64,000 bases of DNA from Streptomyces misionensis (GTDB lineage: Bacteria > Actinomycetota > Actinomycetes > Streptomycetales > Streptomycetaceae), in NCBI RefSeq assembly GCF_900104815.1, contig NZ_FNTD01000004.1:4542501-4606500 (forward strand), written 5' to 3'. The notes under the pieces are model-generated. The model was given only the letters and a program-made list of their open reading frames with translations. It did no database searches and was not told where the DNA came from. Below, one piece after another: positions 24,310 to 32,007 of this stretch. Positions within the stretch are counted from its first letter, which is position 1, and each line of letters starts with the position of its first letter. A program made the position numbers and the translations under genes.

Positions 24310-25665
24310 TTAGGCGAGCGCCTCTCGGGCGCGGCGGGCGAGTTCGGCGGCGCCGGGTACTTTGCGCCGCTGGTAGACCGCCAGGGTCGAGCGAACGGAG
24401 GTGATCGCCTTGCGGGTGCGGTCGGAGGTCATGCCGTCCATCAGCGTGAGGGCCTGGGTCCAGGCGGCGACCGCCTCATCGGCGCGGGCCTGGGCGGCGA
24501 GGCTGTCGCCGAGGTCGGCGTATGTGAGGGCGTGGACGCGCTTGTATTTCGCGGGGTCCCAGCGGACGAGCGCGTCGCGGTGCTGTTGCTCGGTTCCGAC
24601 GTGATCGGCGAGATCGGTGAGTGTACGGGCCGTGTGGCTGGCGACGGTGCCGGCGGCGGGGCCGCTGACGAGGGAGAAGCTGGGCTGGGGGCCGTCGTCG
24701 CGGAGCAGGGCGTCTTCGGCGGCGAGGAGGGCGCGGGCGGCTGCGGGTCTCTCGTTGACTGCGGCGAAGGCGCGGGCGTGGGTGATGTGGAGTAGTGCCT
24801 CGGTCTGACCGTCCACGTGGCCGAGTCCACGGCGGAGGGCGCCTTCGACGAGGTCGACGCAGTAGTGGGGCTGCTTGAGGCTGAGGGCCTGGTGGGCGAG
24901 GGCGCGCATCATCCAGGCGGCGTGGCCGTGCGGATCGGCTTCGCAGGCGAGTTGGTAGCCGACCTGGTAGTAGCGCTGGGCGGCGCCTTCGTGGCCGAGG
25001 TCGTGGTGTTTCCAGCCAGCGAGATAGGCCAGCTCGGCGACGGCGCCGAAGGCGGCCCGGCGTAAGGATTCTGAGGCGAAGCGGGCACGCAGCATGGGGG
25101 CGGCGGTGTCGGCGAGGTAGGCGGAAACGGTGGTCAGCCCGTGGCCGCCGCCCAGGCGTTCGTCGGCCGCGCTGAACGTGGCGGTGATCTGGCGGACAAC
25201 GTCGACGTCTTCCCCTCCCACCAGTGCCCGACCCGTGCGTGCGCGGAGCATCCGGGACGCGGCCTCGTGGTCGTAGGCCAAGGGCATGGCCACGCCTGCG
25301 GTCGTGAAGGCGGCAACGGCGAGGAAGCGGCGCCGTTCCATGTCGGCACGGCCCAGGTCAGTGACCGTGACCACAGGATCAGGGTCGTCAGGGACGGCGA
25401 CCTCGGGGTCGCGCAGGCCGATCTCGGTGAGGGTGACGGTGCGGCCGGCCCGGCGGGAGAGGGCCTCCGCCAAGTAACGGCTGGTCCGTCCGGTGGGCTG
25501 ACGGGTGCCGTTGGCCCAGTGGGAGATCGCCGACTTGTTGGTGTGGATGATCTCGCCGTTCTCCGCGGCGATCCGGCGCACGTCCTTGGCCAGCGCGTCA
25601 TACGTGCAGCCGATCGTGTCGATGGCCTCGCGTAAACGGACATTGGGTTTGTTGGGCGCCGCCAT
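24310..25665 (-). CDS. XRE-family regulator with large helical (TPR-like) C-terminus
   Basis: A 451-residue protein. The HTH occupies residues 10-75 (IGCTYDALAKDVRRIAAENG, KSAISHWANGTRQP). Residues 110-125 read ERRRFLAVAAFTTAGVAMPLA, like a Tat signal yet downstream of an HTH, a known oddity of this Streptomyces family. From about 150 it is alpha-helical with TPR-like repeats. Leu11 (25635-25633) and Leu201 (25065-25063) are TTA codons, so translation should need bldA tRNA. GGAGGAGG precedes the ATG. It is divergent from the four-gene operon and is the natural candidate to control it from the shared 228-bp region. Confidence 0.85.
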   Translation of the reverse strand: MAAPNKPNVRLREAIDTIGCTYDALAKDVRRIAAENGEIIHTNKSAISHWANGTRQPTGRTSRYLAEALSRRAGRTVTLTEIGLRDPEVAVPDDPDPVVTVTDLGRADMERRRFLAVAAFTTAGVAMPLAYDHEAASRMLRARTGRALVGGEDVDVVRQITATFSAADERLGGGHGLTTVSAYLADTAAPMLRARFASESLRRAAFGAVAELAYLAGWKHHDLGHEGAAQRYYQVGYQLACEADPHGHAAWMMRALAHQALSLKQPHYCVDLVEGALRRGLGHVDGQTEALLHITHARAFAAVNERPAAARALLAAEDALLRDDGPQPSFSLVSGPAAGTVASHTARTLTDLADHVGTEQQHRDALVRWDPAKYKRVHALTYADLGDSLAAQARADEAVAAWTQALTLMDGMTSDRTRKAITSVRSTLAVYQRRKVPGAAELARRAREALA

Positions 25666-25821
25666 GACCTCCTCCGTCCTGGGGGACTGTAAACCGCGTA
25701 TACCGCTTGGCCTCGCCTACACCGTACCCACTGTGCGTGACGGCGTGTTCACTGAATATCAGCCGCCCGGCCCCGGTCCGACACCGTTACCAGGCTTCCC
25801 CCTTCGGTCGGGCGGCTCCCC

Positions 25822-25870
25822 GAAGTTCCGTACGAACTTCACGGGTTCAGGCATGCCCGTGCCCGAACCC
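25822..25870. promoter_or_regulatory. two inverted repeats in the divergent promoter region
   Basis: GAAGTTC (25822-25828) and GAACTTC (25834-25840) flank CGTAC. GGGTTC (25843-25848) and GAACCC (25865-25870) flank 16 nt. They lie between the XRE gene and the four-gene operon, 24-72 bp before its GTG. They could be operators or leader hairpins. Confidence 0.5.
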
Positions 25871-25893
25871 GGCCGATCAGAGACGGAGACACG

Positions 25894-26643
25894 GTGACCA
25901 CCATCGACACCACGGCCATCACGGTCGAACTGCCGCAGGCGTTCGACGAGCGCTGGAGCCGCCTGCCGGGCATCCAGGTCGGCGGCCGGCGCATCACGAT
26001 CGACCCGGCCGAGTACTTCTTCCGCTTCGAGTCCAACACCTGGCTCGTCGCCGACTGGGAGCTGGTCAAGTCCCAGCTCCTGGACGTGCAGGAGACCACC
26101 GAGAGCGCGGTGGAGCAGCTCGCGCTGGACTTCATCAAGGCCCATGGCGAGTCGACTTCGGACGCCGCCCGGGTGCTGTCCACCGCCTACGAGGTGTACG
26201 CCTACCTGTTCCGCGACGAACACCTCGACGGGCTCGGACTGCCGCAGATCACCGCCGACCACCTGCGGATGCTGCGCGAGGCGGCCACGCTCATGGCACT
26301 CAACAAGGTCGAGCTCGACGGGCACATCTCCAACGTTGGCCCGTGCTGGTTCTTCCCCGCCGCCACCTCGGTCGTCTTCGACCTGGACGACGAGATGGGC
26401 GGGATGCTCGACGAGGTCTACCACGGCGGCTGGTTCAACGAGCACCGCCGCATCGAGTCCATCAAGGCCCACGCCGCCCTCGGCGGACGTCTGGTGCACG
26501 GCTGCCAGTCCGTGCCGGACCAGTCCGGCGGCGTCGTCGCGCCCTACGGTGCCTCGATGGCCAACTTCCGCGATGACCTGGCCGCCTTCAAGACCGGCTG
26601 GATCGAGCAGGTCTACGCCCACCGCGTGACCCCCGCCGCGTAA
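25894..26643 (+). CDS. unrecognised protein, first gene of the island's right operon
   Basis: A 249-residue soluble protein with no family I recognise. It is mixed alpha/beta and acidic, with WSRLPGIQVGGRRITIDPAEYFFRFESNTWLVADWELV near the N-terminus, VLSTAYEVYAYLFRDEH in the middle and GPCWFFPAATSVVFDLDDEMGG later. There are no signal peptide, membrane helices or obvious catalytic motif. The GTG follows GACGGAGAC. It is separated by 77 bp from the kinase-like gene and transcribed with it. It could be a scaffold, sensor or modified substrate of the neighbouring enzymes. Confidence 0.75.
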   Translation: MTTIDTTAITVELPQAFDERWSRLPGIQVGGRRITIDPAEYFFRFESNTWLVADWELVKSQLLDVQETTESAVEQLALDFIKAHGESTSDAARVLSTAYEVYAYLFRDEHLDGLGLPQITADHLRMLREAATLMALNKVELDGHISNVGPCWFFPAATSVVFDLDDEMGGMLDEVYHGGWFNEHRRIESIKAHAALGGRLVHGCQSVPDQSGGVVAPYGASMANFRDDLAAFKTGWIEQVYAHRVTPAA

Positions 26644-26720
26644 CACCCAGCAGCAAGGCTCCGGGGCGGGCAGGTCCGCTCGCCCACCCCGGATGCCACC
26701 ACAACCGCAATGGAGCCACT

Positions 26721-27632
26721 GTGGACGACAACCTGACCACCGATCTCCTCACCAACCTGTGCATCGTCGCGAACCAGACCACCGCCAAGCGCGAGGAGGT
26801 GAGGGTGTGGTCGATGTCCGGCGTCGAACGGGTGCTTTTCCCCGACAACAGCACGCGGATCTTCAAGTACGCCAAGAGGCCCTTCGACAGCGAGGACCAG
26901 GCCCTACGACTGGCCGACACCCTCGGCACCCCCGTCCCGAAGGTCTACCACTCGGTCCGGATCGAGGGCTGGCTCGGCATGCTCCTTGAGGACCTCGGCA
27001 CCCCCATCCGAGAAGCGGATGACCTCGACGGTGCCGCCGCGGCCGTAGTTCTCCACCGCACGCGCACGGCCGGCGCGCTGCCCGTAATGCACGAGGAAGG
27101 GCTACGGGCCCTGCCCAGCCGCGCCCTGGACCACCTCGACCAGCTCCGCAAGGCCGACCGGTGGCAGGACACCGGCGACATCGAGCAGGCGCTCAACCAA
27201 ATCGCCCAGGCCGCCGACGCCCGCGCGCAGGGAACCGCCCTGGCCCCGTTCGGCTGGGTGCACTCCGAGTTCCACCCCACCAGCCTCCACATCGGCCGAC
27301 GCGGCTGGCGCCTGCTCGACTTCGCTCGCGCCTTCACCGGACCCGGACTGCTCGACCTCGCCAGCTGGCACGGCACCCTCGACGACCCCGACCCCGTGCG
27401 CCTCCGCGTCTTCCTGGAGTCCTACGTCACCGAAGGCGGCACCCCGGACGTACTCGCCGAGCGGGGCGGCCTGCCCGCGGAGAAGTGGGCGCTGGGCTGG
27501 CACCGCATGTGGGCCGTCGAGTGGTTCATGGAGCAGTCCATCCGCTGGATCAACGACCCCGCCACCGATCCCACCTACATCAAGGTCGTCCGCAGGCACC
27601 TCTCCGACGTCCTCCAGCTCCTGGAGGTGTAG
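26721..27632 (+). CDS. APH-fold kinase-like protein with altered catalytic loop
   Basis: A 303-residue protein of the aminoglycoside/choline phosphotransferase fold: an N-lobe with RIFKYAKRPFD and GWLGMLLEDLG (hinge), then VHSEFHPTSLHIG and RLLDFARAF. In active members the loop reads HGDxHxxN and the later Asp binds Mg. Here H181 and D200 remain, but the catalytic Asp is Glu183 and the Asn is Ser188, so the usual phosphotransfer may be lost or changed. The GTG follows TGGAG. The gene stops directly against the methyltransferase start. A binding role or an unusual kinase activity is equally possible. Confidence 0.75.
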   Translation: MDDNLTTDLLTNLCIVANQTTAKREEVRVWSMSGVERVLFPDNSTRIFKYAKRPFDSEDQALRLADTLGTPVPKVYHSVRIEGWLGMLLEDLGTPIREADDLDGAAAAVVLHRTRTAGALPVMHEEGLRALPSRALDHLDQLRKADRWQDTGDIEQALNQIAQAADARAQGTALAPFGWVHSEFHPTSLHIGRRGWRLLDFARAFTGPGLLDLASWHGTLDDPDPVRLRVFLESYVTEGGTPDVLAERGGLPAEKWALGWHRMWAVEWFMEQSIRWINDPATDPTYIKVVRRHLSDVLQLLEV

Positions 27633-28325
27633 GTGCTCGCGCAAGCCTCCCCCTGGTACGCCCACGCCCTTCAGCGCACGGCCGCCGGCCCGGCCGAACC
27701 ACTCGCCCCACCTGCCCGGATGGAGTGGACTACACGGCCAGGCATCGGACCCGGGGCCGAGATCCTCGGCCCTGACCTGCGCCGCAAGCGCGTGGTCGAA
27801 CTTGGCTGCGGACCCGGCCACAACGCAGCATGCCTCGCCACCCGGCACGCGGCCCACGTCACCGGCGTCGACCTGGTCGGCCTGCAAGTCCGCAGAGCCC
27901 GTTCACATTACGGACGGCTGAACAACCTCACCTTCGTCGCCGGCCATGCCCTGCACTACCTGCAGGCCGGCGACGAGCAGTTCGACGGGGTCTACTCCGT
28001 CTTCGGCGCCATCGGCCTCGTCGCCCCCGAACTCCTGCTCCCCGCCATCGCCAACCGCCTCAAGCACGGCTGCAGCCTGGCCTTCTCCGTCCCCCACCCA
28101 CGGCGCGGCGGCCGGGTCCCCGCTGCCGACGACCGACCCCGCCGCGACTACGTCACGCTGCCGGACGGCTCCCGCCTGCCCGTCGCTCGCTGGGACTTCG
28201 ACGTCAGCAGCTGGGAGAAACACCTCGACCGCGCGGGCTTGTGGCTCGCCTCCGCCGAGGACTTCCACGACCCCCGAAAGGGCCGCTGGCCCGCCACCCT
28301 GCTGATCACCGCACGCAAGCTCTGA
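27633..28325 (+). CDS. class I SAM-dependent methyltransferase
   Basis: A 230-residue Rossmann-fold methyltransferase. VVELGCGPGHNAACLA is the SAM-binding motif I and VTGVDLVGLQVRRAR the acidic strand-2 end; FDGVYSVFGAIGLVAPE corresponds to motif IV. A hydrophobic C-terminal sheet (ATLLITARKL) closes the fold. The GTG start follows immediately after the upstream TAG, so translation is coupled to the APH-like protein. The closest general look is of small-molecule methyltransferases (UbiE/Methyltransf_11 type). The target is unknown; neighbours suggest a nucleotide- or RNA-related substrate, which is inference only. Confidence 0.88.
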   Translation: MLAQASPWYAHALQRTAAGPAEPLAPPARMEWTTRPGIGPGAEILGPDLRRKRVVELGCGPGHNAACLATRHAAHVTGVDLVGLQVRRARSHYGRLNNLTFVAGHALHYLQAGDEQFDGVYSVFGAIGLVAPELLLPAIANRLKHGCSLAFSVPHPRRGGRVPAADDRPRRDYVTLPDGSRLPVARWDFDVSSWEKHLDRAGLWLASAEDFHDPRKGRWPATLLITARKL

Positions 28326-28354
28326 CACCTGCCCCGGCTTCCGCGGAGGAACCG

Positions 28355-28930
28355 ATGCGTCCCTACCTGCTCATCGACATCGACGGTGTCCTCGTACCCT
28401 TCCCCGACGCGGACGGCACCGCCCCCGCCACCCATGCCCGCCACGAGGTCGTACCCACAGGCCGCAGTGCCGACGACCCGGTCACCATCTGGCTCAACCC
28501 CGCACACGGTCCCGCGCTCATGGAGCTGATTCGTACCGGCCTCCTCACACCCGTCTGGTGCACCAGTTGGCGCGAGGACGCGACGGCCCTGATCGGCCCC
28601 CTTCTCGGCCTCCCGCCACTGCCGCACGTCGACTTGCCACGCCCCGACATCACCACCAGCCACCCCCACGGCTACCTGTGGAAGCGCGACCACGTCGACG
28701 CCTGGCTGGGCGACGCGCCCGCTGTGTGGATCGACGACGACTTCACCAGCCTCGACCACGACTGGTCAGCGGAGCGTGTCGCCCGCGGGTTGCCGACTCT
28801 CCTGATCCAGCCCAACCCCCGAGAGGGTGTCCAACCGGAGCACTTTGCGGAGGTCTCGGCATGGGCTACGGAGGCGTCCACGCTCCGGGGAAGTGAGTCC
28901 TCGCCTCTGGGTGAGGCTGAAGCTGCATAG
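28355..28930 (+). CDS. HAD-superfamily protein of the SAK RNA-repair type
   Basis: A 191-residue HAD-fold protein. Motif I is LLIDIDGVLVPF (D8, D10). TPVWCTSWREDA supplies the motif II Thr/Ser region, and KRDHVDAWLG with AVWIDDDF gives the Lys and the motif IV acids. The pattern, including GLPTLLIQPNPREGVQPEHF, matches the HAD domain first noted in Swiss Army Knife RNA-repair proteins (PF18143, from memory). Phosphatase activity on a nucleotide or RNA end is plausible. The ATG follows GCGGAGGA. It is the last gene of the operon and of the island; the C-terminus is Ser/Glu/Ala-rich. Confidence 0.8.
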   Translation: MRPYLLIDIDGVLVPFPDADGTAPATHARHEVVPTGRSADDPVTIWLNPAHGPALMELIRTGLLTPVWCTSWREDATALIGPLLGLPPLPHVDLPRPDITTSHPHGYLWKRDHVDAWLGDAPAVWIDDDFTSLDHDWSAERVARGLPTLLIQPNPREGVQPEHFAEVSAWATEASTLRGSESSPLGEAEAA

Positions 28931-29259
28931 GCAGAGACCACTGCCGCGGATCTACGCTTCCGGCTGGTATCCCCATGGGGGATGTGTCGTGGGCCAGCAC
29001 CGGAATCACCGGTGTCGAGCGGATGCCGTCAGACCGGGCCGGGCTGCAACACTCGTGCTGGTTTGGGCGGCTCGTGCTTGGTTGCTGGGGGCCTGCCGGG
29101 CGGCGAGGCGTTGGATTCGCCAGGTGAGGGTCCTGGCGGCGGAGCGGGCGTCGTCCAGGGTGCATAGTCGTGCGGCGTGCTGGAGAAGCTGCTCGGGGTC
29201 GTGCCCCGCGGGTGCAGACCGTACTCCTAGACCCCGCCCGCTACCAGTGAAACCACAGG
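28931..29259. other. non-coding right end of the island, with possible gene remnant
   Basis: This 329-bp stretch lies between the HAD gene and the right repeat and holds no convincing gene. A minus-strand reading frame (about 29239-29006) encodes EQLLQHAARLCTLDDARS and an Arg/Ala-rich helix. It lacks a clear start or ribosome site and may be the decayed end of a lost gene, for example one for mobility; I cannot identify it. The last 20 bases lead into the host gene's stop codon. Confidence 0.45.
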
Positions 29260-29335
29260 TCACGGCCACACCAGGCAGTACGCCTGATGCCCCGCCTCAT
29301 GCAGCCGGTGGGAGAAGTCCTGCCACTCGTGCAGC
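29260..29335 (-). repeat. right island repeat within the intact target gene (attR-like)
   Basis: This copy of the 76-bp repeat covers the stop codon and last 25 codons of the target gene. It begins exactly at the stop codon, so integration left the encoded protein unchanged. The partner copy is 16842-16917. Confidence 0.85.
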
Positions 29336-30381
29336 AGTTGGTACACGTTGAAGGCGTCCCGTGGGCCGCCCCGGTCCGGGACCGTGGACCAGATGAAGGC
29401 GGCGGCGCCGACGGCCTCCTCGCCGATGCCGCGCAGGGGGTCGACCACGGTCATGGGGAGTTTGACGACCGCGTAGTCGGGGTGCAGGACGACCAGTTCG
29501 AGGGGCGGGACCTTGTGCAGGGGGACGCCCTCGATGCCGGTCAGGACCATGGCCGCCATGGTCTCCGGCTTGATCTTGGTGAACATGCCGTTCATGCCCA
29601 GCTCGTCGCCGCCGAGTTCCTCGGGGCGCATCGAGATGGGGACGCGGGCCGCCGTCGCGCCGTCCGGCGCGCCGAAGTACTTGTAGGTCACCCCCACTCG
29701 ACCACCATTCCCGCTCCCCGCCCGGAGGCGGTCGGCCTGGTCCGTACGATCAGCCCGCTCGGCCCTGTCGGCCCGGTTGGCCCGGCGGTCCCTGCGGCGC
29801 CCGCCCGAGCGCCCCGGAGCCGGGTCCGAGGGGCGGTCCGGGCTCCCCGCGCGGTCCGTGCCGAAGGTCCGGTCAAGGTCCAGGGTCCGGTCCCGCGGAA
29901 GGTCGGACGACCGGTCCCGTGCCGGGTCCAGCGGTCGCTCCAGCGCCGGGTCCAAGGACCGGTCCCGCGCCGGGTCCAACGGCCGCTCCAGCGGAAGGTC
30001 CCGGGCCCGGTCGAGAGGCAGGTCCCTCGGCCGCTCCAGCGGAAGGTCCTGCGCCCGCCCAAGGGGGGCGTCCTGCGCCCGTCCCAGGGGAAGGTCCCGT
30101 GCCGCCCGGTCGTGCGGAAGGTCGCGCGGGAAGTCCCGAGGCCGGTCCGGGGGAGTCTCCCGGGTCCGGTCCAGCGGTCGCTCCGGCTGCTGTTCATACG
30201 TGCGCTCGGGCTGTCGGTCGTACCGGTCGGTCCCCCGGTCGTACCGCTCCGGTTCGGCCGGTGCGGCCGGGGTGCGACGTGCCTCGGTCGTGTCCTCCGC
30301 TTCGCGCCGGTGCCTTCCCCGCCGGGCACGTCGAGGACCCAGGTCATCGGTCCCCTCGCCCAGTCCGCCACCGCGATGCAT
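29260..30381 (-). CDS. conserved hypothetical protein with repetitive Arg/Asp/Pro N-terminus (island target)
   Basis: A 373-residue protein in two parts. Residues 1-225 are low-complexity and highly charged, with repeated RDLPLxR and PLDPARDRSLDPALER units, probably disordered. Residues 230-373 are globular and well conserved in look (VTYKYFGAPDGATAARVPISMRPEELGG, MAAMVLTGIEGVP, VVKLPMTVVDPL, GAAAFIWSTV) and end in a short helix and VWP. No enzymatic motif is seen. The gene precedes hemL divergently. Its 3' end is the integration site of the island. The ATG at 30381 has a close GGAG; the N-terminal extent is uncertain. Confidence 0.75.
   Translation of the reverse strand: MHRGGGLGEGTDDLGPRRARRGRHRREAEDTTEARRTPAAPAEPERYDRGTDRYDRQPERTYEQQPERPLDRTRETPPDRPRDFPRDLPHDRAARDLPLGRAQDAPLGRAQDLPLERPRDLPLDRARDLPLERPLDPARDRSLDPALERPLDPARDRSSDLPRDRTLDLDRTFGTDRAGSPDRPSDPAPGRSGGRRRDRRANRADRAERADRTDQADRLRAGSGNGGRVGVTYKYFGAPDGATAARVPISMRPEELGGDELGMNGMFTKIKPETMAAMVLTGIEGVPLHKVPPLELVVLHPDYAVVKLPMTVVDPLRGIGEEAVGAAAFIWSTVPDRGGPRDAFNVYQLLHEWQDFSHRLHEAGHQAYCLVWP
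29921..30131 (-). repeat. imperfect short tandem repeats inside the target gene
   Basis: About 210 bp made of degenerate units built on GGAAGGTCC/CCGGTCC and CGCTCCAGCG, with a period near 24 bp (8 codons) and a longer block near 42 bp. They encode the RDLPL(E/D/G)R and LDPARDRS repeats. The repeat number may vary between strains. Confidence 0.7.
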
Positions 30382-30681
30382 ATCTCCACCCGACTGCTTT
30401 TCTAGGACGCGTGGCCCCCGCCGCGCAACCCGATCATCGTGTCAGTGACCTCCCCCACGGCCGCCCGCCGAAACGTGCGGTGGAACAACAGTCCACGGGG
30501 ATCTGCCCGGTCCCTGATCCTTACGTGCCCGCAGGAGCTGTGTGTGTCAGGTCTCAGTCTCGCAGATGGCGGACCGGAGCGGCGCGGAACGGCGGGCGGG
30601 CCGCCACCGCACCGGTCCGGCGGCCTACCCTGAGGAGGTCACCCCGCAACCGGAGTCCGAGAGGTCGGAGAAGCCGCACAC
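30382..30681. other. 300-bp divergent promoter region upstream of hemL
   Basis: There is no convincing gene here; a 64-codon frame at 30439 lacks a ribosome site and ends amid hemL leader sequence. It should hold the promoters for hemL (plus) and the hypothetical gene (minus). TACCCT (30627-30632) is a weak -10-like element about 50 bp before hemL. I see no riboswitch. Confidence 0.5.
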
Positions 30682-32007
30682 ATGAGTGCCCTGAGCGAAA
30701 CGCCCTATCCCTACGAAGCGCCCGCCTCCCAGGCGCTCTTCGACCGTGCCTCGGTGGTCACGCCGGGCGGCGTGAACTCCCCGGTGCGCGCCTTCGGCGC
30801 CGTCGGCGGCACGCCCCGCTTCATGGTGTCCGGCAACGGTCCCTACCTCACCGACGCCGACGGACGGGAGTACGTCGACCTGGTGTGCTCCTGGGGCCCG
30901 ATGATCCTCGGGCACGCGCACCCCGAGGTCATCGCCGCCGTCCAGGAGGCCGTGACCCGCGGTACGTCCTTCGGCACGCCCGGCGAGGGCGAGGTCGCGC
31001 TCGCCGAGGAGATCGTCGCCCGGATCGAGCCGGTGGAGCAGGTCCGGCTGGTGAGCAGCGGCACCGAGGCGACCATGTCCGCCATCCGGCTCGCCCGCGG
31101 GTTCACCGGACGGTCCAAGGTGATCAAGTTCGCCGGCTGCTACCACGGGCACGTCGACGCGCTGCTCGCCGCCGCGGGCTCCGGCGTCGCCACCTTCGCG
31201 CTGCCCGACACGCCGGGTGTGACCGGCGCCCAGGCCGGCGACACCATCGTGCTGCCGTACAACGACCTGGAAGCCGTGCAGGAGGCCTTCCACCGGCACC
31301 CCGGCGAGATCGCCTGTGTGATCACCGAGGCCTCGCCCGGCAACATGGGCGTCGTGCCGCCGGACCCCGGCTTCAACCAGGGCCTCAAGGACGCCTGCCA
31401 CAAGAACGGCGCCCTCTACATCTCCGACGAGGTCATGACCGGCTTCCGTACCAGCCGCGCCGGCTGGTACGGCGTCGACGGGGTCAAGCCCGACCTGATG
31501 ACTTTCGGGAAGGTGATGGGCGGCGGGTTCCCCGCCGCCGCGTTCGGCGGACGGGCCGACGTCATGGCCTACCTCGCGCCCGCCGGGCCCGTCTACCAGG
31601 CCGGCACACTGTCCGGGAACCCCGTCGCCACCGCCGCCGGGCTCGCCCAGCTCCGGCTGCTCGACGAGGCGGCGTACGACACCGTCAACGCGACCTCCGC
31701 GCAGATCCGGTCCCTGGTCACCGAGGCGCTGAGCAAGGAGGGCGTGGCGCACCGGGTGCAGAACGCGTCCAACATGTTCACGGTGTTCTTCACCGACCGT
31801 CAGGTGCGCGACTACGAGGACGCCAAGCGTCAGGAGACGCACCGCTTCACCGCGTTCTTCCACTCGATGCTGTCGAACGGCGTCTACCTGCCGCCGTCGG
31901 CCTTCGAGTCCTGGTTCGTGTCCACGGCCCACGACGAGCGGGCCGTGCAGAAGATCGCCGACGCCCTTCCGGCGGCGGCCCGGGCGGCTGCGGAGGCCAC
32001 CGCGTGA
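30682..32007 (+). CDS. hemL: glutamate-1-semialdehyde 2,1-aminomutase
   Basis: PLP enzyme of the C5 haem pathway converting glutamate-1-semialdehyde to 5-aminolevulinate in the cytoplasm. The 441-residue length is typical. [17 protein letters not shown] is the family's N-terminal signature; [16 protein letters not shown] binds PLP phosphate; SDEVMTGFR supplies the PLP-ring Asp; [10 protein letters not shown] carries the Schiff-base Lys (K277). It starts [20 protein letters not shown] and overlaps the next gene by GTGA. Haem supply next to cytochrome c maturation genes is functionally sensible. Confidence 0.96.
   Translation: MSALSETPYPYEAPASQALFDRASVVTPGGVNSPVRAFGAVGGTPRFMVSGNGPYLTDADGREYVDLVCSWGPMILGHAHPEVIAAVQEAVTRGTSFGTPGEGEVALAEEIVARIEPVEQVRLVSSGTEATMSAIRLARGFTGRSKVIKFAGCYHGHVDALLAAAGSGVATFALPDTPGVTGAQAGDTIVLPYNDLEAVQEAFHRHPGEIACVITEASPGNMGVVPPDPGFNQGLKDACHKNGALYISDEVMTGFRTSRAGWYGVDGVKPDLMTFGKVMGGGFPAAAFGGRADVMAYLAPAGPVYQAGTLSGNPVATAAGLAQLRLLDEAAYDTVNATSAQIRSLVTEALSKEGVAHRVQNASNMFTVFFTDRQVRDYEDAKRQETHRFTAFFHSMLSNGVYLPPSAFESWFVSTAHDERAVQKIADALPAAARAAAEATA

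Larger units (their letters stand above)
16842..29335. mobile_element. integrated genomic island bounded by 76-bp direct repeats
   Basis: The roughly 12.4-kb segment between the repeats carries nine genes absent from the flanking housekeeping order: NERD protein, helicase-nuclease, HEPN-like protein, NUDIX, XRE regulator, unknown, APH-like, methyltransferase and HAD. The left part (17-23.7 kb) is visibly poorer in GC than the flanks and holds TTA codons. No integrase, relaxase or replication gene is visible, so the element is either a cargo remnant, was mobilised in trans, or has lost its recombinase. Boundaries follow from the repeats; the exact crossover point within them is unknown. Confidence 0.75.

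Noticed and set aside
25769..26646. Minus-strand gene opposite the 249-residue protein
   Set aside because: Antisense Gly/Val/Asp-rich frame; the plus-strand gene has a ribosome site and balanced composition.
30439..30633. 64-codon gene in the hemL leader
   Set aside because: No ribosome site, and biased composition without recognisable features.
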